Below, one piece after another: positions 11,662 to 23,260 of a stretch of DNA of 64,000 bases. Source of the DNA: Diphasiastrum complanatum (Eukaryota > Streptophyta > Lycopodiopsida > Lycopodiales > Lycopodiaceae); assembly GCA_029204225.1 (NCBI GenBank), contig CM055096.1, positions 28,946,995 to 29,010,994 of the forward strand, read 5' to 3'. The position numbers and the translations under genes are program-made. The first letter of the stretch is position 1, and each line of letters opens with the position of its first letter. The notes under the pieces are model-generated. The model ran no database searches. It was not told the DNA's origin and saw only the letters and a program-made list of their open reading frames with translations.

Positions 11662-11940
11662 ATGTCACCGAACTCAATAGAGAACCATAATAGCCTACCA
11701 GTCTATTTTATGGAAGATCCAAAGGGAAATTTGTTACCGATGTATCAACTTAGAGGCGATGGCATACTGCACTCAGTTAGGTGCTATGGATGCGCAGGAA
11801 AACACCGTTGTGCTGAATGTCCACATCGAGGGGATCCATCAACATTTGATCCCTCATGTTCACAATGCAGAGTTAATCATCCATGTCGAGATTGCCCGAC
11901 GAGAAATTCACAAATAGCAGGAGGAATTTGGCCTATGTAG
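11662..11940 (+). other. LARD Cys-rich open frame (possible zinc-binding protein)
   Basis: A 92-residue frame with two copies of the pattern C-x2-C-x5-C-x2-C: CYGCAGKHRCAEC and CSQCRVNHPCRDC, 23 residues apart and each with a His just before the third Cys. This differs from the CX2CX4HX4C knuckle of ordinary gag proteins. It is the only clearly protein-like frame of the LARD. A nucleic-acid-binding or packaging role is a guess. A start codon further upstream, after a splice, is possible. Confidence 0.4.
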
Positions 11941-12768
11941 ACCGACATGGACCTGTGGTGACCCTTCCACCTCGAACGCACTATAAAAGAAAAATCTTGG
12001 TGCCACTGGGTTATGAAACGAGTGACGAAGAGGACAATCTGGCAAAAGTCCCAAAGTACGCAGAGATACCCTCGGGCAAACAAGTAAAATCATAACAGAA
12101 GACAAAGATGGTAGAATCCACCACGCCAATGGTAATTGAGGAAGTCATGAAATTGACATCCGACGAAGTCCAACGAATTTTACCAAGTCTCTTGGTGCAA
12201 TCAATGCAAAGAATTCTTAGTGATGAATTACAAAGGGGACTAGCGTCAACATGGCAACTTGAAGGCAATTCAGCACAATATCCAAGGAAAAGTGCCATCA
12301 CGCAGCCTTCAACGGGGAAGTGCAATGACCAAGAGAAGAATAAAGTTGATGATTGTCCCTCAATGAGCAAGAGTCAACCAAAGTCTCATTCTTCCATAAT
12401 GCAACAGCCCAAACCAACGCCAAATCCGGGTATATCCATTATTCAAAGGCCAAATCCAGGGAATCCAGCCCAAATAGGCCTCCAGTACAGCAAGCATCAG
12501 TGCCTACAATGACAAAGCCTTGTCCTCAATCTATGATATTGACTGCTGAGGAAAGTCGTCAGGTTATGGTATACCTCAAATACTTGGACAGACAAGAAAG
12601 TCAAGCTAGCACGTCATATCTACCTTACAATTTGGGAGAATCTATGACATTCTCCATGCTTTCCTTGAAGCACCCATGTCCCAACAATAAAAGAACCGAC
12701 AACAGTGCCCCTTCACGACAGTCGCAACCTAGTGCCGAGGGACCGGCACTACTTTGGGCCGTGGACCC

Positions 12769-13320
<552 letters not shown>

Positions 13321-15453
13321 CGAAATCTTGCTGGCGCTCTCCATTCTCTTGTCGATCTTCTAGGAGATCCTTCTCGAACTACAATGCTCTTGTCTTTATC
13401 TGCTATGCTAGGTCCTAAAACCATTTCGATTTATAGGTATTGTAGCAGTAGGCTGGCTTGCAAATTTTCTTCGTCTGATTTGTCACTCGAATGAGGTGCA
13501 ACCCGAACATCTTCGTCTAGGTGTTCGTCTTCTGCTCCCTCTGTCACAGTTGGTAGATCATAGTACTGTCTTCCAAGGACTTCATAACTTACATGATCAT
13601 CGTTCTGCTCTCATCAAATTTGACGTCTCTGATTGTCTTTATTGTGTTTGTCTCTGGCCTATAGACTCTATAGTATGACGAATGATTGTCATATCCTACA
13701 AGATATCCTTGTTCTACTTGCTCATCAAGCTTCTTTCAAAGCTTGTCAGGAACATGTGCATATGCTGCACAGCCAAAGATTCAAATATGAGTCAGATTGG
13801 GTTTTCTACCCCACCATAATTCGTGTGGTGTTGTGTGAGGAACATCAGATTTTCTTGTCCTATTTTGAATGTAAGCAGTTGTAGCTACTGCTTCAACCCA
13901 CAACACTCTTGGAGCCTTTGAATAGGCCATCATGCACCTGACAACTTCCATTAGAGTCATGTTCTTTCTTTCTGCAACACCGTTGTGCTGCGGTGTGTAA
14001 GATGCAATCCTTCTGTGAATGATTCCACAATCATTGCAAAAATCAGTGAATCGATTTGAGATGTATTCTCCACCTCGATATGTTCTAATCTGCTTCACCT
14101 TACTTCCTGTGCATCTGTCTGCCCACTTCACATACTCTTTGAACCTGTCACATGCTTTTGATTTATTGTGAATAAAATAGACTCTGGAAAATTTACTGTA
14201 ATAATCAATAAAGGTAATATAATATCTTGAGCATCCTACTGAGGTCACGTTGAAAGGTCCACAAATGTCTGAATGTACAAGCTCCAGAATCTTTGTAGTT
14301 CTATAGGAGTCTTTGACAAAAGGAGTACGTGACATCTTACCCTTCAAACATGCATCACAGGTCATCATACTGGTTGCATTCAAGATGCTCACCCCTGTGA
14401 TTGCTCCATCATGTCTTGCTTGATATAGTGCCATCAAATTCATATGGCATAGTCTCTTGTGCCATAGAGTATCTGGCGAATCATCATGAGTCTGATGCAC
14501 TTGATTTGTAGGTAGGCGTACCTTCAAGTGATACAGGTTGCCTTTTCTTCTACCTTGAGTGATCTGTGTACTAGTACTTGCATCAACAATGTTGCATGCT
14601 TCATCTGAGAACGTTACACGCATCTCTGCATCAGCTATTCTTGCCACTAATAGCAAGTCCTGTTGCAGTGTAGGCACGAACAAAACATCTTCAAATCGTC
14701 TGTCTCTGCCATTGGTATTGACCATAGTGACCAATACCATTCACTTGATGCTTTGATCCATCTCCAAGAACGATAAATCTTGATGGATCTGCACTTTGAA
14801 AATCAAACATGATCCGTCTTGATTTTTGCTAGCAGCATTTTGGTTGTCTGGAAAGATCTTGGTAAGGCTCTCAACAGATAGGTAAGCTACTTCTCTGCTG
14901 ATACAACATTTTTTGCTCTAGAATTGTGTAGTGATAGAAATAGATCCTTCATCTTTCTGATAAAAGAAGTGAGATCTTTGCCATCGCACTACAGATTTGT
15001 CAACTGATCTTCGAGTAGTATGATTTGACTGCGTGATTCTGTTTGAAATCTTGTGAGTAAAGTATCCTACATCTCTTTTGCTTTAGAGATTGTAGCCAGG
15101 TCAAGAGTCAGGCTATCCTCGATGGATGATGATACCACGGCTACTGCCTTGTCATTCTTCTCCCTCCATTCGCGTAGCTCCTTGCCTGTAGTTGTAGGCA
15201 TCTCCTTGGTGCCATCTACCCAAGGAAATAATCCTTCTCCCTTCAATATCAATGAGGTCTCAACCTTCCATGCTAGGAAGTTAGATCCTAATGAGTCGAG
15301 GATTGTACAGATCTTCAATTGTATACTGCTTATGGAAGCCATTGTTGTGAATTGTGTTCTCACTTGTTGATGGTTCTTTGTCTGAATTCCTAGCCTCCTG
15401 GATCTGATAGCTTTGCGGCTATGTCAGACTATGACTGGTGGCTCTGATACCAT

Positions 15454-15858
15454 TGAAACGAAAGAATGAGAATGCAAATTGCAAATATCAATCAAGCTCT
15501 GAAAAAAAAAAAAAAACAAAGCAAAACTTGAACGAGCTCTGATATTGACATTACTGAAGCAAAATAAAATTGATCATGAACGAAAACAATTCGGATGGAT
15601 TTCCGATATGATTGCTGGTCACTGCCCGCTATATCATTCTTACAATCCTCCAAAAAGTAGACAAACACTGCTGATCAACGTTATAGATTAATACAACATT
15701 CAACAAAACTGAACCAGTGTGCAAAATTGATAAAACAGATGAATGAGATACACAAGTGATAGCAGATAGTAATTCATTCAAGATCAGAAAAAATTAAGAG
15801 TGATATGTGCGTAATAGCTACAGTATCATCTATTGATCATCTTGATTTCGAGCGTTCA
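15454..15858 (-). repeat. 5' LTR of the minus-strand Copia
   Basis: On plus the LTR starts TGAAACG directly beside the PBS complement GCTCTGATACCA (15441-15452) and ends CGTTCA at 15858, giving short inverted termini (TGAAACG against CGTTCA). Length is 405 bp. The right edge is set by the matching terminus only, as the partner LTR is missing. Confidence 0.55.
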
Positions 15859-17055
15859 ATGCCAAAAATTGGTAGAGTCTCTACCCTTTTTTATTGAACA
15901 TAAAAAATGAAGTACATATGTTTAGTGGAGAATGGGCACTTGAACTCATTGGCTGTTGGCCAATTCCTTGCTTATTATTTCAATTTTAAAAGAGGTCGGA
16001 AACACCCTTTATTTACTAACTTGATTTTTATTGATTAAACTCTTGCAACCGGGCTAAAAATCACTTTTATTCTATTATGTATCTTACACATGTAGGGTGC
16101 CAAATCACTCACACTTATTCAGTTGATCTAAGATATAAGAGATCTATGTACATGGTATGATTTATGGTGTAATGCCAAACACCCAACACTCACCCTAGCC
16201 GTGCACCCAATGTATGTAATCCTATGTTAAGGACATGTTTTCTTTCTTTTGCACTTTTAGAATCATAAACTTGCTATGAAAACAATCCCATTGGTCTTGA
16301 TTGGCAATGGTAGCTGTATTCATTTTCAAAGAGAGTGAGTGAATGCCTAAAAAACATTGTCATCTTTTATAACTAAAAGCTTAGTGTTTCTGGGCCGCTC
16401 ACGCTGCCCGGGACCCCTTTTTCTTTAAAATTTTCCTTCATGTTTTTTTTTTCCGAGCCGCGGTTGTGTTGCCCCATGAGCACCCTGACCCTGCCCAGAA
16501 AAAAAAACTCCCCATTTTTCAAATTTTGTACCCTCCCCTTTGCCCGCCGCCTGCCCTGCCTGCCCACAAACTTGCGGGCTCACATCGCTAGTATTTCTTA
16601 TAACACAAATTTAAAGAGTGAGAAAGTTTAGAAATATCTATATCTATAGCACTTCAATAGTAATCATGTAGTTGCATTTGTAACCATATGTAAGCTTTAA
16701 ATATCGCTTTAAATATCACATGATAAGATTTACAATTAGATAGAAAGTCTATTAAAAATTTGTCAAACTGAATGCTAGAGATGCTTCTAGGAATGGGCTA
16801 AATATCAATAACGAGCATATCATTGATCATTCATTTGAAATGATATCATAACAAAATTGACATAATAATCAAACTTGTAAAATCCACTTGTATTAGCTAT
16901 TTAGCAACATGATATTCTAAAAATTGCTTCACTTAAGAGAATAAGTGGGTTTGATCAAATTTTTTTTATCTGGGCTATTTTTTTGGCTATATTTTATTTT
17001 TTGGTAGAAAATCTAGTACTTGGTAGTCAAAATTTAAAAATTTATCACCCAAAGT

Positions 17056-17057
<2 letters not shown>
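15859..17057. other. Gene-free stretch with one C-rich repeat fragment (16375-16600)
   Basis: Mostly AT-rich sequence with no recognised gene. Positions 16375-16600 hold a C-rich block starting GTTTCTGGGCCGCTCACGC with a GCTGCCCGGG motif. It resembles the C-rich block and hairpin at 26870-27065 in both motif and orientation, so the two probably belong to one unnamed dispersed repeat. Confidence 0.4.
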
Positions 17058-17109
<52 letters not shown>

Positions 17110-17126
17110 ATATATTTATATATGTA
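17058..17126. repeat. (TA)n microsatellite
   Basis: Alternating TA with a few T insertions. It can extrude a cruciform and has no coding meaning. Confidence 0.9.
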
Positions 17127-17214
17127 TGTTATAATACTCTGTCTTAATTTTGATGATTTTGTTGAAAGTACAGTACTAAGGACCATAAATGAGCCTACAA
17201 AGGCTCCAAGAGTG

Positions 17215-17800
17215 ATTGATCGATACACAAATCTATTACACAATCAAGAGCAATAAAAAACAATGATAAAAAAATGTAAATCCGACCCCACACATGTGCG
17301 GTATGACCTCCTGTATGGCCTGCTATTCAGAGAATGAGTGTGATCAAGTTTAGTTTCCAAAGCATTCAAAAAACACAAGACAAATGTAGGAAAAACTCGA
17401 GATTGCCAATTTGCTCTCAAATTTTGATCTTGCTTTTATGGAATGATAGATTGATAGTACAACATGGCTCTTCTCTTTGAAGTTAGGTGAAAAATCTAGC
17501 ATGTTTCAAGGAGATTAATTAACACTTTTTTTTTTTCCAATATGTCAATCTTACCTAACCCTAGAGTTATGCCAATTTGGTGGTTAGGTTACTCATCTAC
17601 CTCCAAGATTTGAGGAGTTTCTCCTAAATTCTAGGAAACTTGACCAAACAATCTAACTAACTCCTATGATTAGCTCCCAACTACCCTAGGCCTATTCTCA
17701 CACGTGTGAATATGCTCACACACATGTGGATTTAGAAAATATACAATAACCTATGTGTTTATCAAAACTAATATTTGTCAATTTTGCCATTCACACTCCT
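17215..17800 (+). repeat. Dispersed LTR-like repeat, copy 1
   Basis: Matches 21600-22175 along most of its length; shared strings include CACAAGACAAATGTAG, AACTCGAGATTGCCAAT and GTTATGCCA. The last part (CCTAGGCCTATTCTCACACG) also matches 23085-23260. No protein motif is present. It is probably part of an LTR or leader of the Copia family whose gag-protease fragment lies at 20825-21580. The 17800-18180 interval shows nothing else. Confidence 0.55.
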
Positions 17801-18189
17801 CAAATTTAGCTTGATAAAACTATGGTATATCTATCTACAACTCTAGCTACAAACAAACTTATAAGACTTGTATAGAGAATGATGCCCATGAAGGATCTTT
17901 CACTATCTCTTAAAGGATCTCTTACAAGATGTTCCATTGATGTGTATTCGTACATGCATAGATCCATATGAGATCTTCTTAGAAATGAAGCAGCAAGTTT
18001 AAATTAATAAAATCCAACAAGAAAAGTCGATCTCAAACTACTTCAATATCCAAAATAAATTAAGATGGCCGAGATCTAGCATTTTAGACTTGACTCCAAG
18101 CGGTGGTCTACAAGGAAAGCCGATGGCCGATGGTCGTTGATGGGTGGCCGATGTATGCGTGTCCATATGTACGTGGCCGAAGTACGGCG

Positions 18190-19110
18190 AGTGGACGTCT
18201 GATTTTGGGTATCGAAAAAGTCTGATTTTGGGTATCGAAAAATTTCGATTTTGGGTTTAGTATTTAGGGTACTAAAAAATCCTTCTTTGCCAAGCTCAAC
18301 GTTGGATTGAAAAAATTCGAGTCCTAGGAAAAAATTTGAGTCTTTGGAAGAATTTGAGTCTTCTGAGTCTTCAAAAAAATTCGAGTCTTTGGAAAAATTT
18401 GAGTCTTATGAAAAATTTGAGTCTTCGCAAAAATTCGAGTTTTTTAAAAATTTGAGTATTTAAAAAATTTGAGTCTTGGAAAAAATTCGAGTCTTCGAGA
18501 AAATTCTAGTCCTCTGAAAAATTTGTCTTTGGAAAAATTCGAGTCTGTGTAAAAATTCGAGTTTTTCGAAAAATTTGAGTCATGAAAAATTTGAATGTTT
18601 GAAAAAATTCGAGTATGTGTAAAAATTCGAGTTTTTGAAATTTTTTGAGTTTTATGAAAAATTCGAGTCTTCGAAAAATTCGAATCATCGGAAAAATTCG
18701 ATTCTTCAGAAAAATTCGAATCTTGAAAAAATTCGAGTCTTCGAAAAAATTCGATCCTTTGAAAAAATTTGAGTCCTTGAAAAAATTCGAGTCTTTGGAA
18801 AAATTTTGAAAATGAAAATATACAAAGGGTCGGATTTTACTCTGGGTTGAAAATTTTACAAAAGATTGGAATAAATTTGCCTCGATCCGATCCGATAAAT
18901 CCGTCTCGAGTTGATCCCATATCCAAAAAAATCTGATTTTGGGTATCAAAAAATTCTGATTTTGGATATTGAAAAATTACGGATTTTTCAAGTCGATCCG
19001 GTATCAAATAATTCTGATTCTGGATTTCGATCTCTGGGTCAGAAAAATTCGATACTGGACTTTTCGATCTTCTGCTTAAATTCTGATTCTTTTTTTGATA
19101 TTGGGTTAGC
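18190..19110 (+). repeat. Minisatellite block (AAAAATTCGAGTCTT units)
   Basis: From about 18290 to 18810 a degenerate unit of roughly 16-20 bp, AAAAAATTCGAGTCTTTG-like, repeats some 25 times. Flanking stretches (18190-18250, 18930-19090) repeat CTGATTTTGGGTATCGAAAAA. A GCCGATGGCCGATGG motif occurs on both sides (18120-18150 and 19130-19170), so the whole domain looks duplicated around the array. The minus strand is open for 147 residues with repeated DSNFFK units, a by-product of the repeat. Confidence 0.7.
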
Positions 19111-19204
19111 CCGTCGTTGACGGGCGAGCGGCGATGTAGGTGATGGCCAATGATTTGGATGGTGGCCGATGGTTTAAGAGGAAAGCCAATGGTCATTTTT
19201 TTGG

Positions 19205-19985
19205 GTAGCCGATGTATAGGTACAGTACACATGCAACAACAGGGTTTACACTCACACGTGTGAAGAGTTTGGCAATTTTGGAGCTAATTCATGGAGTTCA
19301 AGCCAATATAAGCTAGAAATCAATGTATTGATTAGTAATCTACCTTCTAGATTTTGATTGAATCTTTAGTAGGTGCTTTCTCCATCATTTATAGGATCAA
19401 ATGGGTTTATTTTGTTGTATTTTTGACAATTCTAACACTCCGCCTTGTTAAGAACCATGTTAAGAATGTGCCCACGCGAGCCGCACGTACAGGGATCCCA
19501 CCCGCAGATGCTAGCCACCCGTTATCCGTCTACCTCCCAAAAGGACTGGTACTAGGGGATAGAGGATATAGAGAAGCCCCAACTTATATATGGGAGAGTT
19601 CAAGGCAAGCGTTACTTGTGGGATATTGAGAATTCTCAAGGTCTTCTCTAGGTGCTAAAGCCTACGACACTTTCTTGTGCGTGGCTTGCAACTAAACATT
19701 CCACAACACCCCCACTCAAGCAAGCACAAGCAAAGGAACCTCCCACTGGCTCTGATACCATGTAAAAAATGGAGCAAAATAAATCCATTTGATCCTAGAA
19801 ATGATGGAGAAAGCACATACTTAAGATCCAATAAAGATCTAGAAGCTAGATTACTAATCAATACATTGATTTCTAGCTTATATTGGCTTGAACTCCATGA
19901 ATCAGCTCCAAAATCATGCCAAACTCTTCACACGTGTGAGTGTATACCCTACTGCTGCCTGTGTATTGTACCTGCACCTCCAAAC
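19205..19985. mobile_element. LTR-like arms in inverted orientation around a TRIM-like interior
   Basis: The left arm (19205-19437) and right arm (19766-19985) are inverted copies sharing GTATTGATTAGTAATCTA, TGGAGTTCAAGCCAATATAA and CACACGTGTGA. Between them, on minus, are a tRNA-Met PBS (TGGTATCAGAGCC, about 19764-19752), a purine tract GAGTGGGGG, TGTTGTGGAATG (a second LTR-like start), a TATATAAG promoter-like motif, and a further AAGGCGGAG tract before TGTTAGAATTG. Ordinary LTRs are direct repeats, so this is a rearranged or composite fossil. No protein is encoded. Confidence 0.5.
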
Positions 19986-20824
19986 TCATCCAATGATCAC
20001 AAAAAATCATATGCCAATAGCATTCATCAATGAAATCATAGCCTCAAATTAGTCAAGAAAAAAAATCTCGATTTTGCTCAGTTATTGATGGAGAAACCAT
20101 CACATATTTATCCATAAGTAGCTCAGATCTAAGCATTTTAGGGCTTCTAAGTTTTCATCATAATCTAACCCTAATATCTAACCTAAAGATCCACTTTATC
20201 CACCCTAATTTGGGATCAAAATCTCAAGATCCAAAAACAATGCAAAACATGTTAATTTTAGCTCCTAGAATCTCTCTAGCCTATCTAAAGACTATTTGGA
20301 CTCATTCCAAAGGTTCCACTCCTATGTTAGGTTAGGAATAAGACTTACAAAGAGTATCCCATGCTATTTGGCACGTGTGACAAGCCACAACATGACCATA
20401 TTACAATTTACAGGCAATATGATCAAAATTGGTCAAGCTAGAATTGTAAAAAAAAAATTTTACCAGGATTTATCTTGCACAAATCACGTGGACTCAAATA
20501 TACCAAAGAAAACATTAAATAATGCTTTATCCTTTCGGACACCATTATTAATGATCCAATGAAATTGCTTTATCAACATCAAATGTAAATTGGAAAGCAT
20601 TCAACTTCATTATCTTGCCATATCCACATAATGTACTAAACATGATGAATTTTGAAGATAAAAAATAAGTCACTTCAAGTCTTCTAACACTATCTATGAG
20701 AAATTCAAAGAGTAGCATCTCCATTGCTTTTCACTCTTGCAAGGTGCACACTTGAATGAATAGATTGCATGAACTTTGATGGCTCGACCTCTTTGTCCTT
20801 GAGGACCTTCTTCGGAGCTCTCAG

Positions 20825-21580
20825 GTTTTTCTCTCTTTAATGCTCCTCCTCAATCCTATGAAGATCACACTTTGACAAGATTTCCACTTGAGTGATCTCC
20901 TCCTTTGCCATGTTCACACTCTCAAAAGCAACATCAACATCCAAGTTCAACAATCTTCCATGTTTAAACCCCTTTGCTATGCAAACATCATTCTTCAAAA
21001 TGGAACAAACAACATGCTTGAAGTGGACATCCAAACATAGTATCCATAAGTTGACCAACACTTAGTAGATTTTTGGTAATTGATGGTACATAAAGAACAT
21101 TGTCTAGATCCATTCTTCTAGAAGATCCTAGACACAAAGGGATGGTTCCAACACCATCTATTCTACATTCTTCATCACTTGATGTAAATATGGACTTTTT
21201 AGCACCATCAAAAGAAAGTAGAGTTGAGAAATAGTCATTTTCAAATGTCATGTGGGAGCTAGCCCCACTATCAATCCACCAGGACTCCCTTGAGTTGCTC
21301 TTGCTTGTTGGTTAGGATGTAGATGCCATAAAGGATTATTTTTCTTCATCCTCCTCCTCCTCTTGTGCAAGGTTTCCTTGTTTGCTCTCCTCTTGTGCAG
21401 TTTGCCTTTTCAAGCATTCAGATGCAAAGTGCCCCTTCTTTCCACAAAAGAGCACTTAAGCTTGGACTTATCTACCTTGCCCTTTTCCTTTGAGCTTGTT
21501 GGTTGATCTGCCTCCTCGGCCTCCTTTGCTTAATCCTTCTTGGATCCTTTGGTCTTCTTTTCTCACCTAGCTTGGATCAC
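20825..21580 (-). mobile_element. Copia gag-protease fragment
   Basis: Minus-strand fossil with a CCHC knuckle (CGKKGHFASECLKRQ near 21460-21410), the protease motif WWIDSGASSHMTF (near 21280-21240), and a GAG-pre-integrase start (LDNVLYVPSITKNLLSVGQL near 21110-21050). This is a standard Ty1/Copia order. Integrase and polymerase parts are not found next to it. Broken, with several breaks. Confidence 0.7.
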
Positions 21581-21599
21581 AAAACTTCACACTTTTTTG

Positions 21600-22175
21600 A
21601 TCTAAAAAAGCAATTTTGGATCCCACAATCAAGAGCAATCTAAAGCAATGATCAAACATGGAAATCCAACCTCACATGTTTTGTGGTATGGCCTTCAGTA
21701 CAACATGTTATCAGAGAATGAAAGTTATCAAGTTTAGTTACCAATTGCATCACAAAATCACAAGACAAATGTAGAGGAAACTCGAGATTGCCAATATGCT
21801 CTCAAACTTATATATCCTTAGTTTGAAATGATAGATTGTATGTTCAGTACGGCTCTTTTCCTTTGAAGTTAGGTGAAAATCCAGCATGTAATAAGGAGAC
21901 TAATTGACATTTTTTGCCCTAATATGTCAAATCTTACCTAACCCTAAAGTTATGCCATTTTGGTGGTTAGGTTGATCAACTACCTCCATGATTTGAGGAG
22001 TTTGGTCCTATAAAATTTAGGAATCATGACTTACTAACCTAACTCAACCCTATGATTGATATCTAAAAATCCTAGACCTAAACTCACATGTGTGAACATG
22101 CCCTCACACATGTGGATTGCAATATGCACCAAAAACTATGTGCAAATCAAATTAGAAATTTGCCAATTTTCACAA
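21600..22175 (+). repeat. Dispersed LTR-like repeat, copy 2
   Basis: Second copy of the 17215-17800 repeat, beside the gag-protease fragment. It ends with the shared CACATGTGTGAAC and CACATGTGGATT strings. The next part, 22180-23080, contains only AT-rich sequence with one short minus frame (22332-22147) that I do not recognise. Confidence 0.55.
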
Positions 22176-23084
22176 CTACCTCCTTCAAGGGGTTACTAAC
22201 ATTCATTTTGATGCAATGAAGTGCTAGTCTCTTCTTGTATTTGACCAACTCTTGTCCTCCAAGAGGCTCATCCTCTTCACCTAGGACAATATCAAAGAGG
22301 TTTTGGAGCACTAGGTTTGGCTCCATCCTCACTTTCCATATTGAGTAGTTTATAAAATTTAATCGCTCTCTAGATTAAAAAAGGAATGCACCAATGGACC
22401 CCATCTTCCTAATGACTAGCACTATTGATGTACTTCTCGGCCCTCCCTAAGTTCTTTTCCAAAATTTGCCTCACTAGCAGCTCACTTGATGTTCACAAAG
22501 ACACCAGTGGCAAGATCCTCTTGATCTTGATTCAAAAGAACTCTTCAAGAAGGATTCTACAAAACAATGCTCAAGAAAATTGAAGTTGATTTGATTCTAG
22601 AAACTCACAAATGTTTGACTTGATTTTGATCTTATAAAATTAGAATTCTAACCCCTCTATGGACTTCTAGTCTCAGCCCTCACACTCCCTCACAAAGATA
22701 GAATGGAGATAAGATGAGATTGGATAAAAGAAACTATCAAATATGATCAAATTTTGCAAGATTTGGACAAAAAACATGACTAAATCTCTCTCCCTCTTCT
22801 TGATGGTTCTTCATGCCTGTAAAACAAATTTTAAGGGCTTGAACAAACCTCAATTAATTAGATTTCATGACAAGTCAAATCTCATTGATGGCTAATGAAC
22901 TTTGATGCTTTCCCTAGGATTTGCACCAAAAACACTCATCAAGATGCTCTAAAATGAAATTGTTTGGTTCTATGTAGGTACAGAGGTGCCCAAATGTGTG
23001 AGAAGTATAGCTGCTAACCTACACCAAGTTTGGATCACAAAATTTCACACTAAGACTTGATTTCAACTCGCCCTCACAAGACTA

Positions 23085-23260
23085 GGTTTTCTAGCAAGAA
23101 ACTCTAGGAAACTTGACCAAACAATCTAACTAACTCCTATGATTAGGTCCCAACTACCCTAGGCCTATTCTCACACGTGTGAACATGCTCACACACATGT
23201 GGATTTGAAAAATGTACAATACCCATGTGTTTATGAAGCTAATATTTGCCAATTTTTCAT
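23085..23260 (+). repeat. Dispersed LTR-like repeat, copy 3 (partial)
   Basis: About 170 bp matching the end of copy 1 almost exactly (ACTCCTATGATTAGGTCCCA, CCTAGGCCTATTCTCACACG, CACACACATGTGGATTT). Confidence 0.6.

Noticed and set aside
18290-18810. Possible CRISPR-like array
   Set aside because: Units are contiguous and degenerate with no unique spacers; the window is plant nuclear DNA.
18506-18949. 147-residue frame with repeated DSNFFK units
   Set aside because: A minisatellite keeps the frame open; there is no start context or protein motif.
19438-19709. Cassandra-type 5S rRNA sequence in the LTR-like centre
   Set aside because: A GTACTAGG and a GGGATCCC string recall 5S rRNA, but order and spacing do not match the 5S gene.
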